Shown here: positions 1-10,658 of the stretch, one piece after another | Layout of the letters: the number at the start of each line of letters is the position of its first letter | Numbering within the stretch: position 1 is the first letter of the stretch | Origin: Collodictyon triciliatum | Taxonomy: Eukaryota; CRuMs | Length of the DNA stretch: 26,597 bases | Direction of reading: 5' to 3' | Assembly (NCBI GenBank): GCA_043381765.1 | Contig: JBHJMP010000735.1 | Coordinates: forward strand, 1-26,597 | Made by a program: the position numbers and the translations under genes | The notes under the pieces: model-generated | The model's database searches: none | Told to the model about the DNA's origin: nothing | The model's input: only the letters and a program-made list of their open reading frames with translations

Positions 1-98
1 CAAAACAAAACAAAACAAAACAAAACAAAACAAAACAAAACAAAACAAAACAAAACAAAACAAAACAAAACAAAACAAAACAAACAAACAAACAAACA
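1..98. repeat. (CAAAA)n microsatellite grading into (CAAA)n
   Basis: Perfect pentamer CAAAA runs from the window edge to about base 80, then becomes the tetramer CAAA up to about base 98. The array is cut by the window start, so its full length is unknown. It lies 5' of the acyl-CoA oxidase gene. Confidence 0.97.
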
Positions 99-125
99 AT
101 CCTACGATTCGCTTCCTTCCAACAG

Positions 126-182
126 GACACGATTTTATTCAAGGGGCGCCTCTTCATTCAACCAACCTGCTCCACTTCTTAA
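126..182 (+). CDS. possible last exon of an upstream gene, or 5' leader of the oxidase gene
   Basis: A pyrimidine-rich stretch ending CCAACAG (about 112-125) looks like a 3' splice site. It is followed by 18 open codons beginning D-T-I-L-F-K-G-R-L-F and a TAA at 180-182. This would fit the C-terminal exon of a gene starting left of the window. The peptide is too short to assign to a family. It could equally be untranslated leader of the oxidase transcript, or chance. Nothing else gene-like is seen in 183-399 apart from the T-rich tract. Confidence 0.2.
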   Translation, partial: DTILFKGRLFIQPTCSTS

Positions 183-293
183 CCAACATCTAACTAGCTT
201 ACTACCCCAGACTGTGTTATATTCATGATGAAATCCAGGGCTTTTGTTCATTTCCCCTCTTTTCTCCCTTTATTTCTTTTCACTTCCTCTCTT

Positions 294-390
294 TTCTTTT
301 CTTTTCTTTTCTTTTTGTTTTTTGTTTTTTGTTTTTTGTTTTTTGTTTTTTGTTTTTTGTTTTTTGTTTTTGTTTTTTCTTTTTCTTTTT
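294..390. repeat. T-rich (TTTTC)n and (TTTTTTG)n tract
   Basis: Imperfect TTTTC units followed by several TTTTTTG heptamers. The tract ends about nine bases before the AG at 398-399, so it also forms the polypyrimidine tract of the splice acceptor ahead of the exon carrying the oxidase start codon. This implies an intron in the 5' UTR or, less likely, further coding exons upstream. Confidence 0.85.
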
Positions 391-408
391 TCTTCGTAGG
401 GCCTTCCT

Positions 409-3400
409 ATGGAAAATCGCGAGAGACTCCGCCGCATCCTCGGCCATGTCCTTCCCGATATCCCGTTTGTAATCCCCGCCGACTGGAGCGAAGCAGGTTA
501 TAGTTCGAGTCTAAAATACCTCTCCTTGCCTTTCCCGGCCTGAATGAATTATAAAAATCAGATGAAAAAAAAAACTACTTTCTGCTCTGCGGCTCGGAGT
601 GCTTTGCTTGCAGAGCGATTTCCCCGTTTCAAGCACTGAATACATCTAACCAAATAGAATCCAATAAAAAATCCAATAAAAAATCCAATAAAAAATCCAA
701 TAAAAAATCCAATAAAAATCCAATAAAAATCCAATAAAAAATCCAATAAAAAATCCAATAAAAAATCCAATAAAAAATCCAATAAAAAATCCAATAAAAA
801 ATCCAATAAAAAATCCAATAAAAANNNNNNNNNNNNNNNNNNNNNNNNNNNNNNNNNNNNNNNNNNNNNNNNNNNNNNNNNNNNNNNNNNNNNNNNNNNN
901 NNNNNNNNNNNNNNNNNNNNNNNNTAAAAATCCAATAAAAATCCAATAAAAATCCAATAAAAATCCAATAAAAATCCAATAAAAATCCAATAAAAATCCA
1001 ATAAAAATCCAATAAAAATCCAATAATAGTCCAATAAAAACACAAAAAACAAACAAACAAACGAAATCAAAGCTTACATTAATTTATGAATTTAATTAAT
1101 TTTTTCATTAGTTTTACACACTCAGAAACCTATAATACATTCCAGCCATTTATTTTGTTCGACTGAATCCTTTTTATATAATTATACCATTAAATATTGA
1201 GAATTCAACTAAACAAAATAACCCCTTCTATTAAATTTATCATGATTGTTATCGAAAACAATCAAGCTGTATTTCACCATCCCTTCACTATACTTGTACA
1301 AAACACTTCTAATATGTGTAGCAGCCGGTAAGCAGGGGCACGATTCATTCAGCCTTCAAGAAATGTCAAAACTGGTCGACCCTCGCGGAATTGAATGGAG
1401 GAACAAGGTACGTAAAAGAATCGCATAGATATGACACTTCTACCAAGCAAACCAAAATGGAAAAAAAAAAAGAAAAAAGAAATACGAGGGGAAAAACACG
1501 GAAACGTAAACCTTTCGATATGTTACTGAGTGCGATGAAGCCTTTAGTTTTTTTACAACAAAACATCAGCAAGTACTGAAACTTGATGGATGCACGAATT
1601 TCAGCAAGCAATTATATTCTTGACCTAGGTTTTCGATATCTTCCGAGACGATCCCCTCTTCAAGCTGGATTATAACAAGACCAAGGAAGAGCTTCGCGAA
1701 ATTACTCGCCAGCGACTCAAGAAGCTCATTGACATGGGCTATATCACTGTGTTAGGAGCACCAGAGTTTGCTCCGTTACATCAAAGCACAAAATCACACT
1801 AATGCATTATTATATGTTCTGATATGAATATTTAGATGCTTTTTCATCAAAATTAGTCATAGCAGTTGACAGATGATTTTCATTTCTTGGTTTTTATTCA
1901 TAGCCATAATTTTTTTTATCCATTATAATTGAACATATATTTTCTCCATAGGGATGCCGACAAGTACTTGGGCATTGGCGAAGCTTTGAGCTACTACGAC
2001 GCATCGATGTGGACTTTGACCGGAGCCCATTTTACATTGTTTACAAACAGCATCAAGGTGATTGGGCGAGTATTGTCATCAGCATGTTATTTTTTCAATG
2101 CTTTGTACTGTTTTGAGCATCTGCCAAATGACTTTCTTTAACATATTCATGCACATAAATATTGCATCGTGAATTCATTCAAAGTCTATGTTATGAATAA
2201 TATGATGTGATTTATAAACAGCTTATTGGAACCGAATATCACCATGAAAAGTTCCTCCAAGACGCAAATTCATACCGCCTTCCTGGATGCTTTGCTATGA
2301 CGGGTACTTTACACCCATTTCATGATTTTCTTTTATGGAAACGGTATTGTAAATAATCCGCTCTTGCTATGCCGTTATCAATTTCAGTAACTATTTGTAT
2401 AATGTCAGTTTTGAAAGGAAACAAAAGGAAACAAAAGAAAACAAAAGAAAACAAAAGAAAACAAAAGAAAACAAAAGAAAACAAAAGGAAACAAAAGGAA
2501 ACAAAAGGAAACAAAAGAAAACAAAAGAAAACAAAAGAAAACAAAAGAAAACAAAAGAAAACAAAAGAAAACAAAAGAAAACAAAAGAAAACAAAAGAAA
2601 ACAAAAGGAAACAAAAGAAAACAAAAGGAAACAAAAGAAAACAAAAGAAAACAAAANNNNNNNNNNNNNNNNNNNNNNNNNNNNNNNNNNNNNNNNNNNN
2701 NNNNNNNNNNNNNNNNNNNNNNNNNNNNNNNNNNNNNNNNNNNNNNNNNNNNNNNNAAAGAAAACAAAAGAAAACAAAAGAAAACAAAAGAAAACAAAAG
2801 AAAACAAAAGGAAACAAAAGAAAACAAAAGGAAACAAAAGAAAACAAAAGAAAACAAAAGAAAACAAAAGAAAACAAAAGAAAACAAAAGAAAACAAAAG
2901 AAAACAAAAGAAAACAAAAGAAAACAAAAGAAAACAGAAGAAAACAAAAGAAAACAAAAGAAAACAAAAGAAAACTAAATGAAACGAAAAACCAATTAGA
3001 ACTGGGACACGGTTCAAACGCACGAGCAGTTGAGACGACAGCAGTGTACGATGAGGGCACAAGAGAGTTTATTGTAAACACACCATCAGAAAGTGCTCAG
3101 AAATATTGGATAGGTATCTCCAAGAGTCAGATGTCAAGTGATATACTTTGTTTCTTCTTTCCTTTTCTCTTCTAGGCAAACAGAGTTTTGATTTTAATGC
3201 TTTCTTTTCTAATACCTTTTTTTTTTGTAGGTGGTTGTTCAGGTTGGGTTGGATTGATTTTATTCTGACCTTTAAAAATATAATGAATTTTACAGTTCTT
3301 TGGCAAAGAAACAATATATAAAAAAGAAACAAAATACAAAATCATGAACAGAGGCGGCAGTGATGGCTACTGTGTTCGCACAGCTTCACACAAAAGGAAA

Positions 3401-5011
3401 GAATTATGGTATGCTATTTTTATACTCACTTTAGCATTTGTTGGGTTTGGTCCTTAGTGAAAAAAGTAATGTGCTTGGAATTATAAACTTTCTAATAACA
3501 AACTTTTGGACATAATTTTTTAATGTGATCAATTATATGAATTGAAACAGGGGTTCATGCTTTCCTCGTACCACTACGAGACGCTAATAAAAACATTCTT
3601 CCTGGTATTCGAATCAAAGAAAATGGACACAAAATGGGTTTTACTCTATTCTATTATATGCGATTCCTTTTTCTAATATAAATATCACCTCATAGAATCC
3701 CACAGTTACCGAATCCTACATTCATTAAATTATATCCATCTGTATCTGCCGTCTTTTTTTTCTTTTAATAGTATAATTTTCATATTTCTTTGGGTCATTT
3801 ATCTTTTCCTTTTAATATCAACCCAGGAATCAACGGGGTAGATAATGGGCGGATATGGTTCAATAGTATTCGTATTCCTCGTGAATATTTGCTGAACCGG
3901 GTACCTTTCAAATAGAATGCTTCATATTGCGTGTCGGTAACTAATACTCCTTTTTTTTTATGTGTGTGTTAAACTTAGTATGGAAGTGTCAGTGCGGAAG
4001 GAGAATACGAAACCATCATCCCTGACAATGACATGAGATTTGCCGCCATGCTTGGTTAGAATAGATTCTCTTCATATGATGAATCTTTAAGGATAATTAG
4101 CTAGCCATATAATTATAAAGTCGAACATTACAACTTTTTCTACAATAATTATATTTTACCATCTTTGAATCGAATAAAGGAAAAAAAATTATATTTTACC
4201 ATGCTAAGTCATTTATATGGTTTTTTGTTTGCATTTTTTCATTTTATGTTTCCCGCCAATTTGATGAGGGTGGATACTTTATTGGAAAAGAACATTTGCT
4301 TACGATATCTGAACTGCACTTTATTTGCTTTATAGGAAACCTGATTAACGGACGAGTGATTCTAGTATATGGAAGCCTGAACTTTGCCAAAGTCGGGCTT
4401 ACGGTGAGATTCATACATATCCTCCTGTTTTTTGAATATACTAAATTAAAATTATCAATATATAAAAATGAAATGAAGGCTCATCTTGAGCCCCAATTCA
4501 TCAAAATAAATACTTTGATAATGCTTTCATGGTATCTAGAATTATTTTCTATTCACTCTTTCAGCAGACTGACATAAAATGTTAATAGACTGCGATTAAA
4601 TACTCATTCCAACGCAAACAATTCGGACCTCCGGGAAAGGATGAAGTTCCAATCATCTTCTACCAGAGTCAGCAAGTCTGTTAAAATACAACATGATTTT
4701 TTCATATTATAGATAAATCAATGACAAAAAAAGAAAAAAAAAGAAAGAAGCAAGCCAAAAGACATGCAAATATATGAACAGATTCACGTTCTTAGTCAAA
4801 GAAAATATAAAGTATCAGTTCAAACGATTTACCAGTTTCGCATTGTAGAGCATCATTTCCCCATACAAATAAGATCGATTGATAAATTCTTATGGACTCT
4901 ACCGCTAACTCAGAGACGCCTCTTTCCACTGCTCGCCACAACATATGTCAGCATATTCTCCTCACAGAAGCTGTACAAAGTTTGTAATTTTTGCCAACTT
5001 TTCCTCTTTTC

Positions 5012-5102
<91 letters not shown>

Positions 5103-6039
5103 TATTATGACATCAATTCCAAGAAATATGAACACGCCATGGCGTCCGGCGACTTCCAGGATGTGAAGGAAGTTCACACACTCGCTTCTGGTATATCATT
5201 CTTACCTTCCGATAAATAAAGCATCCCGATTGATTTCCATTGTTTTATAGAGCACTTTCACGTCTATTTTCAAATCGTTATTCTATTTATATTCATTATA
5301 GTTTTCTTTTCATTTACATTTATATGCATTTACATGAGCGCAGGACTGAAGGCTTTGAACACCTGGCACCAAATCGAGACACTGCAGACATGTCGTGAGG
5401 CTTGTGGAGGACAAGGTACTTCCTTCCTTCATCTTTCTCTCATCATATATATTATCTTTGCCACAGTTTAATCATAATAATCTTTTTTTAAATGGCAGGG
5501 TTTAAATCGTCAAATAGGATTGGGATTATGAAGGCGGATGGTGATGTACAGGCAACATATGAGGGTAAAGCTTATATTATTTAAATATACACACGAATAT
5601 TCGATGCAAGTATTATATGTGTGTCCTTATTTCATATTCTCGCTAACTGTTTAATGTCGAAAACATATTAATATATTCGGCACTGCGGTTATTAATGCCG
5701 GACGTAAATTTTTAATTAATTAAAACTATTTCGTTCTTTTAACTCTATTTTTTCTTTTCATTTGACACACACGGCGATATGGACACCGGATAGGAGATAA
5801 TTATGTCCTTCTTCAACAAGTATTTTTTTTTATTTATTCTTCGACAATTCACAATACAGCAATTAAAATAAAGCACAAATTGCATACACACCAAAGCACG
5901 ATAGTCATTTACAGATGGATTTCATTTTATCACACTCTATAATTAAACTCCTATCCATATGAATTTGAATCTTGCCCATCTATTTTTCTTCCTTCCTTCC
6001 TTCCTTCCTTCCTTCCTTCCTTCCTTCCTTCCTTCCTTC

Positions 6040-6138
<99 letters not shown>

Positions 6139-7816
6139 GGTTTTTAAGAAAAGCTCTCAAAAAGATTATAATCCCATCAGGTCAGTCGCGACATTGTTCG
6201 CATCTACCAGAAAGGCCCTCCCTCCCATGCACCTGTCGACGGCATTCGGGACCGAAGCGACGAGGAATTTCTTCGTTCAGCAGAGTCACAAGTTCAGGCG
6301 TTCCAGTATTGCGTCGACAGCCTCGGATGCCGGTTGGCTCGAAAGCTTGACGACGAAAAGAAGAAAGGAAATGGTGATGCTCCTTTTCTAATGTCCTTGA
6401 TTTTCAATCACATTATATGATTATGATGTAAAGCACAATACACACTTTGATTTAAAATACGATATAAAGTGATGGTACAGTTGCATTTTTCTTTTGTACA
6501 TTTCCCCTTTCTTTCCTTCTTTAATATTCCGGTGTTACCCGTCTAGCAGATAGCTTTGTCGCATGGAACAACTGCGCTTCACTCGCGGGTGATTTGGGGC
6601 GAACCCACACGGAACTCGGCGTCCTGAAAACATTTGTGGAGGCACGTTCGAATGATATTTCCAAAATACTCTGATGAATACCTAATTGTTTATATATATG
6701 TATATATGTGTGAGCATTTTAACTCTGGATTGTGATGTCTATATATTTTCTACTTGTATGGACAATCGCTTCATGCCTTGTTGTTTCTCTCAAGGAAATC
6801 GCGACTCTGAGAACCATCAGACATGACCAACGAATGTGTGTGAATATATATATATTACTGAGTCATTTTTCACACTTTGCGGTTTTTCAATGCAGGTTGA
6901 GAAGAGTGTGTCGTGTCCAAGAATCCGCAGTGTGTTTGCAATCCTTCGAAGTCTTTACGGCTTGTGGAGATTGTAGGAAATCCCTCCACATCTCTATTCA
7001 TGCATCGCCCATATTTGATGTGATTAGAAACCCACACGGCGTGATATTGCGTTCATTTTTGTTGGTGTTTTCCCATCATCGTTTTTACTTGGTTTATCAA
7101 AAGGTATTAATATGTGTTTTGTTTAGTGATAATTCTCCCTCCTTTTTGCGCGGCCATTTCTTCACGCCCGAAAAACAACGCGCCATCCACGAACTGACAA
7201 ACAAAGTACCAAACACTTCATACATATGCATTGCTCGTCTATCATAATTTCTTTAATTGTATTCTTTTCAAATACACCACACCCTCAATCATCACCGTCT
7301 GCTCTGTTTTTCATTTTTCTATTTCCTTAAAAATACGAATAGTGATTAAATGTCAGCGTGCTCGATTGCTTTCCTGGAAATATGAATCAATTAAAGAACA
7401 AATATATATGTATGTATGTTATTTCATGCCATCCAATTAATTAAGCTTTTTTTTCTTTTTGTTGTTGTTTTGCGACACAGCTTTGTGGAGAACTCGTCCC
7501 ACACGCGCAACGTTTGGTTGACAGGTAAATCACATTGATGCAAGATGCACATTTCTTCCTCTGTTTTTTCTTGTCTCATTTCAAACATTGAAAATAAATT
7601 CATGATTCCTACAATTGGTGAGGTCTTTTGCTTTCACGGCACATGTAAAAAAAAAAGAAGAAAAAAAAAGGAATTGATATTGATGAATGCAAGTTGTCTT
7701 TTCTTTTTCTGAATGGTGTAAAACAACACAGCTTCACTCTTCCGCCTCATATGCTCGGCGAGATTGCCGGGGACTATATCAAAGCAAACAGCTACGACAC
7801 AATCGATTCATTTTAA
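409..7816 (+). CDS. ACOX: peroxisomal acyl-CoA oxidase, plant long-chain (ACX2-like) type, 24 exons
   Basis: Flavoenzyme that oxidises acyl-CoA to trans-2-enoyl-CoA with release of H2O2, the first step of peroxisomal beta-oxidation. Exons: 409-496, 1325-1407, 1629-1750 (or 1774), 1952-2057, 2222-2303, 3000-3113, 3231-3242, 3352-3408, 3551-3637, 3827-3900, 3979-4054, 4336-4403, 4589-4675, 4914-4979, 5124-5190, 5344-5415, 5499-5564, 5794-5819, 6181-6373, 6550-6641, 6896-6972, 7127-7205, 7481-7524, 7732-7816. All phases join, giving about 640 aa (plant and human enzymes are about 660-690). Family signatures seen: FAMTELGHGSN near residue 160, [43 protein letters not shown] (usually GGHG) and TYEGDN, with the catalytic-base Glu near residue 442. 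The ATG at 409 is the first in-frame Met after an acceptor at 399. The protein ends T-I-D-S-F with no PTS1 tripeptide; a PTS2-like nonapeptide lies at residues 6-14. The exon 3 and exon 20 donors are ambiguous. AATAAA at 7831 may be the poly(A) signal. Confidence 0.95.
426..450 (+). other. PTS2-like peroxisomal targeting signal
   Basis: Residues 6-14 of the oxidase read R-L-R-R-I-L-G-H-V. This fits the PTS2 pattern R-L-x5-H-(L/A/F), with Val in place of the usual last residue. PTS2 signals sit near the N-terminus and are bound by PEX7. The plant ACX2 class also uses an N-terminal PTS2. The C-terminus lacks an SKL-like tripeptide, which supports this route. Assignment is by pattern only. Confidence 0.6.
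659..1031. repeat. (AATCCAATAAAA)n minisatellite with assembly gap
   Basis: Tandem 11- to 12-nt unit, with five or six A between CCAAT motifs, in the first coding intron of the oxidase gene (497-1324). The array is interrupted by 100 N at 825-924, so the true copy number is unknown. The A-run length differs between the left (mostly six) and right (mostly five) sides of the gap. Confidence 0.95.
825..924. other. assembly gap, 100 N
   Basis: Exactly 100 N inside the AATCCAATAAAA array. A round 100 usually marks a gap of unknown size, so the intron may be longer than shown. Confidence 0.98.
2416..2975. repeat. (AAAACAAAAG)n decamer array with assembly gap
   Basis: Decamer AAAACAAAAG, with scattered AAAACAAAAG to GAAACAAAAG variants, fills the intron 2304-2999 of the oxidase gene. 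It ends about 24 nt before the acceptor at 2999. A 100-N gap lies at 2657-2756. The sense strand here is purine-rich, so exon 6 is spliced without an obvious polypyrimidine tract. The long K/T/E/N reading frames across it are artefacts of the repeat. Confidence 0.96.
2657..2756. other. assembly gap, 100 N
   Basis: Placeholder gap inside the AAAACAAAAG decamer array, so the array length is a lower bound. Confidence 0.98.
3231..3242 (+). other. 12-nt microexon of acyl-CoA oxidase
   Basis: Twelve bases (GTGGTTGTTCAG) lie between a strong acceptor (a T run followed by GTAG, ending 3230) and a donor GTTGGG. The neighbouring exons are both phase 1, so the frame is open with or without it. With it the protein reads [18 protein letters not shown], which matches the spacing of the same segment in human ACOX1 as I recall it. 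Without it four residues, including the conserved Gly after the Trp, are lost. Confidence 0.72.
5012..5108. repeat. (ATT)n microsatellite
   Basis: About 30 ATT units in the oxidase intron 4980-5123. The array ends about 15-20 nt before the acceptor of the exon starting at 5124. Poly-Ile, poly-Leu and poly-Asn reading frames through it are artefacts. Confidence 0.97.
5988..6138. repeat. (TTCC)n then (TTTC)n compound microsatellite
   Basis: About 13 TTCC units switch to about 24 TTTC units in oxidase intron 5820-6180, ending about 40 nt before the acceptor at 6180. A single transition point suggests a C-to-T change in one unit that then spread by slippage. Confidence 0.97.
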
Positions 7817-8165
7817 AAGAAAAAAAAGGGAATAAAACCCAAACAGTTGAAAAAAAAAACCACCATATTTTTTTCATTCCACTGCGTATCAAATCTAACT
7901 GAATAGACTCGACAACAACAATAAAATAAAAGGAGACGGGAAGTAAAATTGATTAAAGAGAAAAGAAAAGAAAAGAAAAGAAAAGAAAAGAAAAGAAAAG
8001 AAAAGAAAAGAAAAGAAAAGAAAAGAAAAGAAAAGAAAAGAAAAGAAAAGAAAAGAAAAGAAAAGAAAAGAAAAGTCAAAAAGAAAATAAGGGAATATAG
8101 CGATGTCGGTTGGTTGTGCACTCACGCCTTTCGCATGCCTTTGCATCACACAAAGTCGCTGCAGG
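7817..8165. other. convergent intergenic region with (AAAAG)n array
   Basis: This 349-bp stretch separates the stop codon of the oxidase (plus strand) from that of the PH/actin-related gene (minus strand). It holds AATAAA at 7831-7836 on the plus strand and a (AAAAG)n array at 7961-8075. No open frame here has features of a gene; the K/R/E and F/S/L frames come from the array. Confidence 0.85.
7961..8075. repeat. (AAAAG)n microsatellite
   Basis: About 23 near-perfect AAAAG units between the two convergent 3' ends. It is the clearest array in the window outside an intron, apart from the left-edge array. Confidence 0.97.
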
Positions 8166-8628
8166 CTATTGGCTGTAATAGTCTGCACTCTCGTGTTGGT
8201 AGGCGCGATTCCCGTCCTCCCAGTACTGGTCGGCTGTGAACCACAGCGTTGCAAAAGCCGGGTTTGTGGCGATGCTTTGAGCACCGTACCAACGCGCGTA
8301 TTTGCGGTTCGACTGAGCGCGGATTGTAAATGGTGGGATGGCGCTGGCGGCTTTGCAGAGCTCTTTTTGTAGCCTGTCGACAAACCCTGTGTGATTTACG
8401 GTGCGTTCGGATTAGATTAGATTAGATTAGATTAGATTAGATTAGATTAGATTAGATTAGATTAGATTAGATTAGATTAGATTAGATTAGATTAGATTAG
8501 ATTTTGAAAGGTCATAATCGATGGAAGGAATTCATGACTGTTGGCTCCCTTTTGATATCTATAACATTTTCTTCAAAAGCGCAATTTTGTTTCTAGAATT
8601 TATTCTTTCATATTATTATTACTATTAC

Positions 8629-8661
<33 letters not shown>

Positions 8662-9358
8662 CAGATTTTATGCAAACAATTTTGCCTGGTCGAAACTACG
8701 CTTGATAATTTACAACTTTTTGATGAAAAAAGGGTATTGGTATGACGTTGACTCACCTGGAAGAAGTGTTGTCCCGCCAGAAAGGACGATATTTTGGCAG
8801 ACTTCTTTGCGCAGATGGATGTCACATTTGCTGATTGATTGGCGGATTAACTGTGCGATGCCTTCAGCGTCCATTCCGCAATTCTTGGGCTCGAATAGAA
8901 TCTCTGGTGCGCGGAACCGGTGCGTCCCAATCACTTTCTTCTGGTTCTCAATCATATAAGAGACGTTTTTGCCCACGCCGTCCGTTCCCCATCGTTGGAG
9001 CTCTTCTGTATATCCTTGCGAGACATAGCAAAGCCTGAGGAGCAAATTATTTTCATGAGAAGAAAGTAAAAAGATAAAAAAAAAAAAAGAGAGAGAAAAA
9101 GAGAGAAAAAGAGAGAGAAAAAAGAGAGAGAAAAAAGAGAGAGAAAAAAGAGAGAGAAAAAAGAGAGAGAAAAAAGAGAGAGAAAAAAGAGAGAGAAAAA
9201 AGAGNNNNNNNNNNNNNNNNNNNNNNNNNNNNNNNNNNNNNNNNNNNNNNNNNNNNNNNNNNNNNNNNNNNNNNNNNNNNNNNNNNNNNNNNNNNNNNNN
9301 NNNNAAAAAGAGAAAGAGAGAGAAAGAGAGAGAAAGAGAGAGAAAGAGAGAGAAAGAG

Positions 9359-9453
<95 letters not shown>

Positions 9454-9457
9454 AAAG

Positions 9458-9545
<88 letters not shown>

Positions 9546-10570
9546 AAAAGAGAGAAAACACATACGACTCTTTCATGGCCGAGTAAATCCGATGCGACTT
9601 GCTTGAAGGCACATGAACTCCCAATTCATGGGACACAATTTTTTCGAGATATGAATTCATGGATATTCCTCCCAGGTTCGACCGAACACAACCCTCTGGG
9701 AGGATGTTGTAATCGTAGACAGGTGTTATCTGCGATCAATGGAATTATGTTTGTGCAGCTAATTTCCTTTAGGTCAATATCTACGGTTTGCAGCATTAAT
9801 TACGACGAAAGTAAATGATCAAAAATGAAGTCATACGTTTGTCCGGGCTCCAATATTTACCGAAAGACCAGCAGACTTCTGAAGCGCGTATATCGGCAAC
9901 GGGCCTGAATCACAGACAAAGACAGCGGGTGCCTGAAATCCTTCCACAAACAGCTCCAGAATATTCTCGTACTCCTCTTCTCGATAGCCCGGTGGTTTTG
10001 TTAATACAACCTTGATAAACAAGACAAAGACAGACAAAGACAAAAACAACCATGGTAAATGTCTTCTCTGAGGGTGATGGGTTTCGAATGTAATTATCTC
10101 AATGAGCGGAATAGTTTGAGGCCTTGAGATACTGAAACTCAATGTTAATAACAAATGTGATGAATGTATGCGAGTACCGGGTGGTTTGGAATATCTATAT
10201 CAAATTCGTATTCGATGATGTGAGAGTACATATCCGCCATGGATTCCCAGTTGATAGACGAGTCAGATTGGAATGGTCGACGGATTTCAGAACCGGGTGA
10301 TTCATCCTAAGTCAGTTTTAGTCAAAGTCAAAGTCAAAGTCAAAGTCAAAGTCAAAGTCAAAGTCAAAGTCAAAGTCAAAGTCAAAGTCAAAGTCAAAGT
10401 CAAAGTCAAAGTCAAAGTCAAAGTCAAAGTCAAAGTCAAAGTCAAAGTCAAAGTCAAAGTCAAAGTCAAANNNNNNNNNNNNNNNNNNNNNNNNNNNNNN
10501 NNNNNNNNNNNNNNNNNNNNNNNNNNNNNNNNNNNNNNNNNNNNNNNNNNNNNNNNNNNNNNNNNNNNNN

Positions 10571-10658
<88 letters not shown>

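Noticed and set aside
225-503. Plus-strand frame with a hydrophobic start, like a signal peptide
   Set aside because: The hydrophobic run is a T-rich microsatellite, and the frame conflicts with the oxidase first exon.
558-1070. Long minus-strand frames rich in F, L, D, Y, W, I and G
   Set aside because: They are translations of the AATCCAATAAAA array and the N gap in an intron.
2320-3175. Long K/T/E/N and F/C/L/S frames on both strands
   Set aside because: Products of the AAAACAAAAG decamer. Only 3000-3113 inside them is a real exon.
3176-3184. Rival 9-nt microexon in the oxidase
   Set aside because: It has an acceptor and a GTTTTG donor in phase, but gives G-K-Q-K and one residue fewer than expected. 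The 12-nt candidate fits spacing and splice consensus better.
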